Below are positions 44,501-53,316 of a stretch of DNA of 64,000 bases, piece by piece. The notes beneath the pieces were generated by a model, which saw only the letters and a list, made by a program, of their open reading frames with translations, did no database searches and had not been told where the DNA came from. Source of the stretch: Owenia fusiformis (lineage: Eukaryota; Annelida; Polychaeta; Sabellida; Oweniidae). The stretch is taken from assembly GCA_903813345.2 (NCBI GenBank), contig CAIIXF020000008.1:36296867-36360866 (forward strand). Reading direction: 5' to 3'. The stretch's first letter is position 1, and each line of letters opens with the position of its first letter. The translations under genes and the position numbers were made by a program.

Positions 44501-47377
44501 TTGTCCGATTTTGTTCATATTTTGTACACATATACCCTATGGGGGTAGAAGTTCTGCTCGAAAGCCAATTTTCAAAAAGCCATTTTTGTGCCGATTTTAC
44601 AGTTTTTAATTTAGGTGCAATATGTAAAACTGTAATAGCAATATGTTTTAAATGTAAAAAAATTATAAAGGACATTAATAAAGCTACAAATTAAAAAAGC
44701 ACATGGGAGCCATCTTGAAAAATGGCGGTTTTACTCGTTATTCTACAATTTTTGCTGTAGCGCGAAAAGTAGTAGAGCGATTTTGTTCATATTTGGTATG
44801 TGAATACTATAAACATTGCACACTGTCTCAAGACACTTTTGGTAGAAGGCGGTCATTTTGAAAAATGGCCGCCATTTTAACGTATTTTACTATAACTCGA
44901 AAAGTAGTGGAGCGATTTTGTTCATATTTGGTATGTGAATACTATTAGCATGGCACACTGTCCTATGACACTTTTGGTAAAAGACGGCCATTTTGAAAAA
45001 AAAATTGAAAAATGGCCGCCATTTTAACGTAATTTACTATAACTCGAAAAGTAGTGAAGCGATTTTGTTCATATTTGGTATGTGAATACTATAAGCATGG
45101 CACACTGTCTAATGACACTTTTGGTAGAAGGTGGCCATTTTGAAAATTAGCCGCCATTTTAACGCATTTTACTATAACTCGAAAAGTAGTGGAGCGATTT
45201 CGTTTATATTTGGTATGTGAATACTAAAAGCATGGCACACTGTCTAATGACACTTTTAGTAGAAGGTGACCATTTTTAAAAATGGCCCCATTTTAACATA
45301 TTTTACTATAACATGAAAAGTAGTGCAGCGATTTTGTTCATATTTGGTATGTTTCATATTATATATGTGAATACTATAAGCATGGCACACTGTCTAATGA
45401 CACTTTGGGTAGTAAGCGGCCATTTTGAAAAATGGCCACCATTTTTACGTTTTTTACTATAACTTGAAAAGTAGTGAAGCGATTTTGTTCATATTTGATA
45501 TGTGAATACTCATGAGCCTTGTACACTGTCTCATGACACTTCGGATATTAGGCGGCCATTTTTAAAAATGGCTGTCATTTTTACATTTTTTACTATAACT
45601 CGAAAAGTAGTGGAGCGATTTTGTTCATATTTGATATGTGAATACTCTAAGCATGGCACATTGTCTATTTAAAACTTTGGGGAGTAGTCGGCCATTTTGA
45701 AAAATGGCCACCATTTTTATGTGTTATTTTACAAGTACATGTGTGCGATTTTTCAAAAATTTTATAGGTGGCTACTTAAAAGCATATTATTTCTTCTGAT
45801 GACAACTTGGCTATAGTGAGCAACCATTTTGAAAATGGTGGCCTTTCTGGTGTGTTGTTTTATGATATTTGCTATATATTTCGTTTGTAAAAATGCCAGC
45901 CATTTCTGTTCGATGGGATTCGCTACGCTTTGGCGTTGCCGTTGTTCTGGTTTTAAAGGTTGATTGTAGGAATTCTACCCAAGGAGCTGTTTCTAATATG
46001 GCATCATGTTGACCTGTTATTGATGGCTTTAGATAGAGATAAAATGACTAAATGAAACAAAACTACTATACCTGGTTATGAGTGATATGATATGTTTTGT
46101 TCAGTGGAGTCTGGTACTCCTATTAGTTGCTGATTTTCCAGTTTGTATTTTCAGGTACACCATTGTAATGATATTCTTGACCTTTGACCTGGTGATGTTG
46201 ATGCTGGTGCGCCCTCTATTGTCCACACTTTGTGTTAAGAGGAAAGGAACGGGGTCCATATATGCTGCATTGTACTTTCTACCCATACTAGTTGTTGTCC
46301 AGGCTGTATGTGGAGGCCTCATTTGTAAGTAGACTGCACATTTATGTTTATTTTTTATAAACTATTTTTACTCCTTATGTATTTTCATGTATTATTCAAT
46401 TCTTCATTATTTCAATGCAATAAAAAGATGCAAAATTGCTAAAATTTGTAGATTTCTGTAATTTTTAACTATAGAAGGAGCTATAACAACATATGCTTTT
46501 TAGAAATATTACCCCGTGTAACACCGATTATAAAAAAACATACATTTTGGCCATAATTTATGTTTATATTTTTCAGATTATTCTTTCCCCTATATTACCC
46601 TTGTTGTGTCAGTGATCACCATAGCGATGCATTTTGCAAGCTTTCAAGAACAGGTGCGTACCACAGATTACTTTGATTGAAATCTTTTTTCTTTGTAAGC
46701 ACTTAATTCTTCAATTAGCCTTTCCCAAGTCGGTATCTTTTTACTTATCTGATCTTGGATTCTTCAATAGAACTTTCAAATAGATCCTGATCTCATTTGT
46801 TGAACCAAAGAAAAGGGATATTTTGGCAACATCAAAAAAAGGTTTAAGAATGACATATGTGGCATTATTTGTAGAATTGGTCTATAACAAAATTACTCCA
46901 AACATTTCAAGAGAGTGTTTTTTTGTCATTTCCCAAAATTTTGAATTTGCTCTATTTTCAGTAAATCCCTTATTTCATTAATAAAACATATAATTATTTT
47001 ACCTTCCTTCCTTCTCATCTCAGTTGCATTTCTTTCTGTATTACGTACATGATGTGAAGGAGATTCTCTAGGTCTTACAGTACATTACATGATTATATTC
47101 AAAATGCAAATTGAAAAACATAGTTGTGGATGTAAATTGATTTCATGTATTCCAGGAGGCGAAGTCTCTTCTCAAAGTTAATGCAACAAACCCCAGAAAC
47201 ATTTTTATCATTCTTGGCCACTGGGTTATTCATGCTTTTGGAATAGTTGCTGTTACACAGTTCAAGGAGCCTTTACTGCATGGACCCCTCCTACTGGTCA
47301 TTCCAGTTCCAGCTATTTATTATCTACTGACTGTTAAATTTACTGAACCATCTAGTATCCTGGAGGATCAAAGGTGA
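35368..47377 (+). CDS. JKAMP: JNK1/MAPK8-associated membrane protein (JKAMP/JAMP), whole gene model
   Basis: Six coding exons: 35368-35588, 35985-36086, 36999-37103, 46155-46324, 46577-46653, 47156-47377. All are GT-AG with closing phases; 298 aa (human about 311). JKAMP is a multi-pass membrane protein. In mammals it recruits proteasomes and ERAD factors at the endoplasmic reticulum and was first found through JNK1. Conserved segments seen: CPGRYCGR, a four-Cys N-terminal block, FYDWLYLAFM, LHWFFIDY, LSDWYTMLHNP, LHCTQEAVYPLYTIV, SIYAALYFLPIL-VVQAV, FPYITLV, HWVIHAFGI, and VKFTEPS near the end. About seven hydrophobic helices can be traced. The ATG lies 8 bases after an acceptor (TTACTTTCAG), so a 5' UTR exon is expected upstream. 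AATAAA at 47674-47679 may end the transcript. Intron 3 is 9 kb and hosts an antisense gene. Confidence 0.93.
35640..35825. repeat. Degraded repeat with G/C runs in JKAMP intron 1
   Basis: Contains 'ttccaggggggttcac', 'aactgcataattttgaaag' and a run of C. The first two phrases recur with small changes at 57660-57790, which places both in one dispersed family. Confidence 0.65.
35985..36086 (+). CDS. JKAMP: JKAMP coding exon 2
   Basis: Residues 74-107: the second helix (LHISALLECVLAAICALLVM) and DPKGSPRIR. Acceptor TTTCAG, donor AG|GTAATT. Confidence 0.92.
36178..36495. repeat. 74-bp minisatellite in JKAMP intron 2
   Basis: 'ggatctatcac' recurs at exactly 74-bp spacing (36187, 36261, 36335, 36409, 36483), about 4.3 units with few changes. 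Unlike the HINFP and discoidin arrays, it shows no match to the neighbouring exons. Confidence 0.92.
36496..36998. other. Rest of JKAMP intron 2
   Basis: Plain intron sequence up to the TGCTGCAG acceptor. 'aaaacctgtaacgggacctc' near 36860 recalls the 'agtaaaacctgt' phrase seen elsewhere in the window. Confidence 0.4.
36999..37103 (+). CDS. JKAMP: JKAMP coding exon 3
   Basis: Residues 108-142: SCNVNKLSDWYTMLHNPHPG and LHCTQEAVYPL, highly conserved in the family. Donor TT|GTAAGT opens the 9-kb intron. Confidence 0.92.
37984..38504. mobile_element. 521-bp Tc1/mariner-like MITE
   Basis: The ends CTGTAGATTGGGTTAATTTG.. and their complement are matched over ~24 bases and flanked by TA on both sides. 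The left interior repeats 'aatttggcg' and the right one 'cgccaaatt'. No transposase. It lies in JKAMP intron 3, downstream of the antisense discoidin gene. Confidence 0.85.
38975..39897 (-). CDS. Discoidin protein exon 5 (repeat stalk, membrane helix, tail)
   Basis: Starts after TATTCCAG and carries the Thr-rich repeats, a spacer rich in acidic residues, the membrane helix and the tail. The long open frames on the opposite strand over the repeats are shadows of the 39-bp periodicity. Confidence 0.87.
38975..43834 (-). CDS. Discoidin-domain (F5/8 type C) single-pass membrane protein with Thr-rich repeat stalk, whole gene model
   Basis: Five exons on the minus strand: 43834-43765, 41530-41386, 40861-40678, 40387-40240, 39897-38975. 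The phases close exactly; 489 aa. Residues 1-23 form a signal peptide. Residues 26-178 form one discoidin domain bounded by Cys26 and Cys178, with KITASSFY, QQWIQADLDEV, ITGVITQG, LARFVRINP and FDVMGC. Residues ~190-330 hold ten 13-residue repeats of the type MTTEANDQPTTND, likely O-glycosylated. A helix at ~396-417 (LLFMVIFIGLIVL) is followed by a ~70-residue charged tail without a kinase. Discoidin domains bind collagen, lipids or glycans. This layout is not discoidin domain receptor kinase, neuropilin or coagulation factor; no family name is offered. AATAAA (minus) at 38901-38906 suggests a short 3' UTR. The gene lies wholly in JKAMP intron 3, antisense. Confidence 0.85.
39450..39860 (-). 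repeat. 39-bp coding repeat array
   Basis: Ten units encoding 13 residues each. The central four are near identical, while the edge units diverge (one reads PPSTND), as expected for a recently homogenised array. Confidence 0.95.
40240..40387 (-). CDS. Discoidin protein exon 4
   Basis: Ends the domain with VLARFVRINPMFWEYH and MFDVMGC. Acceptor TCTTTAG, donor G|GTAAGT. Confidence 0.87.
40678..40861 (-). CDS. Discoidin protein exon 3
   Basis: GAGWLPNKYELTGQQWIQADL and FITGVITQGREHYWFTYTFL, the core strands of the domain. Donor CAG|GTAATA. Confidence 0.87.
41386..41530 (-). CDS. Discoidin protein exon 2
   Basis: Encodes the start of the discoidin domain, from ANCNELLISGKIYNVSDEKI to PPARSRLDTKK. 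Acceptor TCTGTTTCAG; donor GA|GTATGT. The first 27 bases plus the acceptor are repeated about 13 more times upstream. Confidence 0.85.
41511..42434 (-). repeat. 66-bp array duplicating the acceptor of discoidin exon 2
   Basis: About 14 units, nearly all exactly 66 bp. Each contains the TGACATCTGTTTCAG acceptor followed by the first ~27 bases of exon 2 (coding ANCNELLIS). The first unit overlaps the real exon; the rest lie upstream of it in the intron. Because 66 is a multiple of three, open frames run through the array. Confidence 0.95.
42435..42962. other. Intron 1 of the discoidin gene, no further feature
   Basis: AT-rich sequence without recognisable content. Confidence 0.4.
42963..43355. 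mobile_element. 393-bp MITE with 26-bp perfect inverted ends
   Basis: Ends AAAGGACGATTCTCGGTTTG.. and its complement match over 26 bases. Inside, a ~60-base segment ('agaaatattacccaaatta...') occurs twice in direct order. TA may be duplicated at the borders, as in Tc1/mariner-type elements. It lies in the discoidin gene's first intron. Confidence 0.85.
43356..43720. repeat. AT-rich tandem repeat
   Basis: More than a dozen units of 'aaattattcattttaaattaaat', about 23-25 bp, with small changes. Confidence 0.92.
43765..43834 (-). CDS. Discoidin protein exon 1 (signal peptide)
   Basis: MNVNLIYVLTIFWSFMTQL then STGS, a textbook secretion signal. Donor G|GTAAGT. Downstream frames stop early, so it must splice. 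Confidence 0.8.
43835..44397. other. JKAMP intron 3, upstream of the antisense gene
   Basis: Would hold the promoter of the discoidin gene. No motif can be singled out. Confidence 0.35.
44398..45919. mobile_element. Terminal-inverted-repeat element with internal ~130-bp units, long copy
   Basis: Ends ATCCCATCGAAC / GTTCGATGGGAT, identical to those of 12608-13418. It begins with a CGTCC microsatellite (about 44450-44480), then about eight ~130-bp units with 'cgaaaagtagtggagcgatt', 'catggcacactgtctaatga' and an inverted 'ggccattttgaaaaatggcc'. The difference in unit number explains the size difference between the two copies. No transposase. Confidence 0.88.
46155..46324 (+). CDS. JKAMP: JKAMP coding exon 4
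   Basis: Residues 143-199: YTIVMIFLTFDLVMLMLVRP and SIYAALYFLPILVVVQAV. Acceptor TTTTCAG, donor T|GTAAGT. Confidence 0.92.
46577..46653 (+). CDS. JKAMP: JKAMP coding exon 5
   Basis: Residues 200-225: YYSFPYITLVVSVITIAMHF and the loop SFQEQ. Donor CAG|GTGCGT. Confidence 0.92.
47156..47377 (+). CDS. JKAMP: JKAMP last exon
   Basis: Residues 226-298: ILGHWVIHAFGIVAVTQF, a final hydrophobic pair and VKFTEPSSILEDQR. The TGA stop overlaps a GTGAAT donor-like sequence, but the family ends at this point, so it is taken as the end. Confidence 0.9.
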   Translation, partial: EAKSLLKVNATNPRNIFIILGHWVIHAFGIVAVTQFKEPLLHGPLLLVIPVPAIYYLLTVKFTEPSSILEDQR

Positions 47378-48724
47378 ATGAGATTGATTGAATTTTCATT
47401 AAAAAAAATCCATTGATGAGGAAAGTCAAAAATTTGCAAATTCCTCCAGGGAGAAACAAAGAAGGCGTGCCATCCCAACATGCGATTTCTCTAGGATACT
47501 CATTAGACGGAGTAAGATGTACATATTATTGCCAATTTGTATGGCTGTTGATATTGAACGATATGAAAGAAATCAGTGAAATGTCAAACAACACCTAATG
47601 AAAATCAGCAAATTTTGAACAATTCAGAAAAGTCTCTTGTTGCTTGATAAGATGTCACAAGCCTGAAAATGTGAATAAAATCAGTAGATAGATTTGTTTT
47701 TCATAAACAAACAAAACATGTTTTTTATTGCATACTTGGAAACAAGCATTTTATGGATATAAAATCAACGCAATTTCATGCATGAATTTCTAATTTTTCT
47801 GCTCATTTTATGAATCAGATCTACTTTCCTAGTGTACTGTAAATTGAATTAATTGAAAATACTCCAGTTTACACCATTTTCTGGATATTCCTGACTAAAT
47901 GATTTGGCGATACATGTCATGTTTCAGGATACAAATGTCATGAAGTTATTGAAATAGAATTTAGTGTGTAATTTTTGGCTGAACGCTGAATCGCAATCCT
48001 CAACCAAATGTCAGATTAAATTTTTTTTACAGTATTATCTAATATAGTATGGTAGGGAGACTTGTAAATATCAAATGCAATGTTTGTGTTCAACATAGAT
48101 AAATGGCCTGCTCTTTAATGAGGTAGATCTTTCCACTCTGTTGATTTAGTCTTGATAAACATATTAAATGCACAATAACCAGATCCTGTATACATACTTT
48201 CACTATCTGCATTGCTCAGTTATATTATTAGGAGGCCAATTTGTATTTTTTTGAGAGAATTTTTTGTCACTCATAGTTATTCAGTGAAAGAAAAGAGAAT
48301 GGAATGCCATGAATGATACAACAGATCATCCTATAATGGCTTCATGATATTGTGTTTTTCACTCGAGCATATACATTATACTTAACATGGGATAATCCCA
48401 ATATCCTCAACCACATATTTATATATTTATTACCTCTTGTTGTCCAAGGCATTAAGTTAATTGGCCTCCGCAAAGTTTAATATGAATTTCTAAATGTACT
48501 TTATCTGTCAATGATACTAGGAAATATAATAGAACAGATACACTACTAGATAGTAATTATCAATTAGTGCAAATAATTATGAGGTAATAAATGTGTTTTT
48601 CTGTTTATTATTTTCTTGACGTCAAATATTAGTAATATATAATTATTCATTTCTAACATGTCACTCGTTTGATTACAGTTAGCCTAAACAGTTTATTTTT
48701 TAAAACATATATATTAATAGGACA
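47378..48724. other. JKAMP 3' UTR and spacer to the protease gene
   Basis: AATAAA at 47674-47679 is a plausible JKAMP polyadenylation signal. The rest is AT-rich and holds no gene. Confidence 0.45.
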
Positions 48725-49178
48725 ATGTATACATTAACAATAAGGCTGTTCATTCTTTATTGTATAGTATCGGGAATTATTAGTGAGAATTTAAAGTGTT
48801 GGAATGGAGCCTTGAAATATCCCACTTCTGAAAACTGTACAACCAATCAGGATTGCCCAAATACGTTTGGATGTAAGCGAAGCATTGTGGGAGGGGAATG
48901 CTGTCGGTATTGGATACGACGTTACTGTAGCCCTCTAATGAAAGACAAGTTCGAACCACGTGCTTGTGACGTAAAAGGCGCCAAAAAATGTCCTAAGGGC
49001 TATAGCTGTGAGGTTATTAACAGGGATAAGTCAAGTGTCTGTTGTAAGAGTGCTTCTTGTATTGATGAGGATGGGGTGAAACACGAGCCTAAGTCACCAA
49101 AGTGGCTTAGTAAACATGATAGGTGTAACTGGTGTCGCTGCAAGACTAATGGAGTTATTAATTGTACGGATAAAGCGA
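48725..49178 (+). CDS. Protease gene exon 1
   Basis: Signal peptide MYTLTIRLFILYCIVSG and three Cys-rich modules. Donor A|GTAAGA at 49179; the frame beyond it stops within a few codons. Confidence 0.82.
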
Positions 49179-52119
49179 GTAAGAAATTTTGAAATAAAAT
49201 TGTTGATACGACTTTGTATCCGATGGACTATTTCACTAGATTTGAATTTAGCGACAAAAGATACTTTGATCATAAAAATCCATAGAATAAATATGATATC
49301 CTTGGAATTTTATTCACCCGTGAATATAGTTTAGGCCTCTGATTTTTTTCATGTAGTGACTAAGAACATGTTGAAAATTTGTACTGCTTAGGCCTATTTC
49401 AAACGCACCAAAATGCGAGAGAGTTTCGTACATAAACAGATGATATTTTCTCTTTGTGAATTTATTCAGTTATAACCTCAGACCTTGTCATGTCGAAACT
49501 GTTTTTTTTTACCAAAGTACAATGTAATACATTAATCCTAAATATTGAAAGTACTGCGTGCCTACATTTAAAAATGATTGATTTCGTTTACATAATTATA
49601 CATAACGTCATTACATATTGATACAACAAATGTAATTGTCAAAATCATTTTTATCTACATAATTAACCTGATAACTAGAAAACGACAGCGTTTGGTGCGA
49701 ACGCCCCCCCCCCCCCTGAAACTGCCTAAAAGATTATTTAATTCGAGCACCAAAAACGACTTCGATGACAAATATTATCTCTGTGGAGCAAGGGTGCATA
49801 TCCCCAGATCCCCCCCCCCCCCCCCAAAAGGGCAGCCTTTGACCACACAATCACTTCCCGCGCCACTTGTATTATATTGAAAACGCACCCCTTTTTCTCA
49901 TATGGTCTGAAGCCCCTACGAGTTGTCACCTCCTCATCGATCTATCTTTTGAGGGTGGAGTTGGGAGGGAGCACTTTGAGCGTTTTATTCAAGGCTATAT
50001 AAATGAAACTAGGATCTCTTTCAGAATGCCGAAAGAACGAGGCTCGTTGTCATACACCCTGTCTTGGGAAGAAAGGTTAGGGATTTAAATCACGATTATA
50101 GTTTATGATTGATCTAAGGAGGATTGGCTCAAAGGATTGATTTCAAATTTTAAATCGCGAGTTTTAGTCTCATTACAGAACAAAAAATCAAAACACAAGA
50201 ATTGATTAAGATATTAGCTCTTGTATTGCTGATTATGAATTTATATTCAGTTTAATTCAGACAATAGGGAGTTTAAGCTTGCAATGTTTTTCACAACCTA
50301 AACGTGAACGTAAACTATTTAAGCGATGCATTTGTATGGGCGATTGGCCATACGTATAGGTTGGCGTTTGGATTTTATATGCAAGCTTAAACTACAACGA
50401 CATTTTGATATTTTAATTTTTGGAAAATATCGAGGTTGCATTCTGAGAGCCAATCCCACTTGTCATTGCTCTCATAGGGATACGCGATCACCACTTTTAT
50501 CACTTCATTCTTAAAAAGACAAATGTTAACTTTTGTGCCGATGATGTTGCATTTATACTATGGCAAAATTTAGTGGCAGCAAAGAAAATAGAAACTTCAA
50601 ACTGGATGCAAATATTGCCACGTCAATTCTAACATGAAATTACAGAAAGTTACTTTAAAGTGCTTGTTGCTTGCCTTACTTCTATTGTTGCATCTTTTAT
50701 CTTTATGGATGAGCTCAGCGCTTTAATATACATACTTCATTTGTGAACTAGGTCCAGCAAGTAGTTATTCCCCGTGTATAGCGGAGAAATGCACCATCAG
50801 AGCGCGTGTAAGACCGTGTCTCAATGAGGCTCCATTCAGTGAGACCGTCTGCTCAAATCACGTTATTGAATTCAAGAAATGTAACGCAAAGAAGTGCGCC
50901 AGGCCTGGGAAGAAACTAAAAGAAGAAAAACATCATTTACATTTTCGGATAATAGGTGGCACTGAAGTAAAACCGCCCCATAATTGGCCCTGGTTAGTAA
51001 ACATTAATGTAAAAGGTTGCAGCGGGGCAGTTATAAGTCCAATACATATTCTGACAGCGGCACATTGTGTTATGGACTATAATAACCTAAACGGAATTAT
51101 TGTTAAAACAGGAAAACATGATATGTCTAAAGTTGAACATCTAGAACAGAAAAGAAACGTCCGAGCTGAGAATATAATGGTCCACGAGGACTATAGTCTC
51201 TGGGACAATGATATAGCTATAATTAGAGTGAACCCGCTTGTGTTTGATAAAGGAACTCAGCCAATTCTCCTCCCTAAGGACACAGAAGATGATACATTCC
51301 TTGAGGGTACCTCCCCCGGGACGAGGTGTGTCGTTGCAGGGTGGGGACAGGCTAATGACACAGAAGACAGTTTTTCTAACGTACTGAGACAGATAGATCT
51401 ACGGGTGCAGAAATGTGACATGTCACAAGATGATTATGATTATGTTTCTGATAATGCATTCTGCGCACATAGATCAAGCAGGTGAGGTTTTGAAGCATGT
51501 GAAAACGGATTTTTTCATTGCTTCGATTGCTAATTGCACAGTTTCCATTCTTATTAACGAAACTATAAATCTGAAGACGGACGGACGGACGTTGCAATAC
51601 TTTTCATAATATTATACTTGATCTTCGTTCGGGTAGGAATTTGTAAAAAGGGCATTTTTTGACAGTAAACATTTTATATGATTAGGCCTACTATATCTAG
51701 TATTCATTCATTTATATACTGTATTTCCTATTGTTTCTGATTGATGCGGCGCTAGGGCAGTATGTTACGGTGATTCTGGAGGCCCATTCATGTGTTCCGA
51801 AGATGGCTCTCATTGGATACAGTACGGCATAGTCAGTTGGGGACTGGACTTGTGCGAGCGATCGACAGTTTATATGAAAACGACAAAATATCTGAACTGG
51901 ATCAATAAGAAGATCGCAACAAATGGAAGATGGGGTAGTTTCAGCTCATGGACCGAATGCACACCTTGCCCAAGTGGTTATATGTCTCGTGTACGGGTGT
52001 GCACAGATCCAGAGCCTATTGGCAATGGAAGGTGCCCTGGGGCTGATGGGCTGGAGTATGTAGATAAAGAGACCGGCTATATTGTAGATCTTGTCACTGT
52101 TAAATGTACTTGTAAATAA
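48725..52119 (+). CDS. Secreted multidomain serine protease (Cys-rich modules, TSP1-like, S1 peptidase, TSP1), whole gene model
   Basis: Three exons: 48725-49178, 50752-51481, 51756-52119. GT-AG, phases close; 515 aa. Residues 1-20 form a signal peptide. Then two lustrin/EB-like Cys modules (C-x-CP-x-GYSC-x-VCC pattern), a VWC-like module (CIDEDG...CNWCRC), and a TSP1-like segment (CTIRARVRPCL...CNAKKC). The S1 peptidase starts at IIGG (residue 218), with His256 (TAAHC), Asp305 (DNDIAII) and Ser402 (GDSGGPF). The C-terminus is a TSP1-like repeat (FSSWTECTPCPSG...RVCTD). The triad is complete. In chymotrypsin numbering, position 189 is Ala and 226 is Thr, so trypsin-like specificity is unlikely; a small, elastase-like pocket is inferred. 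An extracellular matrix or defence protease is possible, but the role is unknown. AATAAA at 52124-52129 lies five bases after the stop. Confidence 0.87.
49179..50263. other. Protease gene intron 1
   Basis: Intron with two C-runs (about 49705 and 49810) inside degraded repeat sequence. No independent gene is supported. Confidence 0.4.
50264..50394. mobile_element. MITE with ATAGGGA..TTAAGCTTGCA ends, copy 2
   Basis: Inverted relative of 29254-29391: starts ATAGGGAGTTTAAGCTTGCA and ends with TGCAAGCTTAAACT. The right end is degraded. Confidence 0.8.
50752..51481 (+). CDS. Protease gene exon 2
   Basis: Starts after GAACTAG. It encodes the N-terminal TSP1-like segment, the cleavage region HLHFR|IIGG and the peptidase up to the Cys182 loop, with the catalytic His and Asp. 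Confidence 0.85.
51756..52119 (+). CDS. Protease gene exon 3
   Basis: Starts after GCGCTAG with AVCYGDSGGPF, carrying the catalytic Ser. Continues through IVSWGLDLC and the TSP1-like tail, to the TAA at 52117-52119. Confidence 0.87.
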
Positions 52120-53249
52120 CCCCAATAAATCAAAGCTTTTTTAGTACAATCAGTTCATGAAGTTGTTTTGTCAGTTTAGTGTAACACTGGCCCATTTCAT
52201 GATCAGGCCTATTAGGAACCATAAAATCAGTGAAATTCACTATCAGTTCCAAGACAAGCGGATCTGGAGGCGAGCGTGGGGTCCCCCCTTAAAAGTCAGA
52301 ATTTTAACTGAAAATCAAAATACAAAATACAATAGATGGTTATGGATTGTTAATAACGCATCGCACACGCTGAAATCAGACCCGGGAATCGGATCTACGC
52401 TTTGAAATTGGTCAGAATGCACAAAATGATGTTCAATTTTCAAAATTTTCTGGGGGGACAACCAGACCCTCTCATGCTCGTTCACGCTCGTTGCACAACA
52501 TGCTCACTCACTCGCTCACAGTCTCCGAGCCTTTCGTCCAGTGCCATCCGTACCTAGGTAGTGATCGAGGTACGCAACGAACGAAATGAATTTTGAGAAT
52601 GACTCGCTCACTTAGCCTCCCCCACAGTTATTATCAAACGCCCTCCACTAACACAGAATCCTGGATCCGCCCCGAGTTCATTGATTTGATCTTCATTATA
52701 CTAGTACGTGAATCAAACCGGCAGCTCCACCATGTTAGGATTTGCTAACTGGGATTGGATATTTACGTACATGTTACTCTGTTCGCGGACTGAAAGTCTT
52801 CAGTTTCGTGGTAATTTATAGCACACATTTATAGGCCAGTAGTCACGCACATTAATGGTGCAAATTTTTTGGGGCCAAAAATATGTGGAGCCCTTAAAAA
52901 TGTCTGGGCCCACAAAAGAAACAAAAAGGGGGGGGGGGGGCGCCAGTGTTACTTTCAAAATATTGACCCTGCATTCCATTTCTCCTTGTAATTTTCGAGT
53001 CCATCACTTCTAATTTATTTCATATTTTCAATGGCAACACTACTTTATGCAGATCCTAATGCACAGCCCTGTCAGTGCGTACAAGGCATCGATTTGTTCT
53101 AAAAACAACGAACGAGAATGACGTTCGGATAATTAACGTAACCGGAAAGGGAGTAATTTTGAGAATTTTGATTTGTTTATTTCCTTACTACTCCTCTTTA
53201 TTCAGCCATTGTCACATTCCACACATTTAGAAGAGTGACAACTTCCAGG
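52120..53249. other. Spacer between the protease gene and COMMD2
   Basis: Holds the AATAAA at 52124-52129. Degraded repeat sequence with 'gcggatctggaggcgag' and 'ggatccgccccgag' lies at about 52257-52675, and a G-run at 52928-52940. The COMMD2 promoter should lie near the right end; no core element is evident. Confidence 0.4.
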
Positions 53250-53316
53250 ATGTTGCTAATGCTAGCAGATGAACACAAGGGACACCTTGCGTTTCTATCA
53301 ACAGTACCGGTTGAAG
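53250..53316 (+). CDS. COMMD2: COMMD2 exon 1
   Basis: 22 codons plus one base: MLLMLADEHKGHLAFLSTVP and VE. Donor G|GTAGGA. Too short to stand out as an open frame on its own. Confidence 0.9.
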
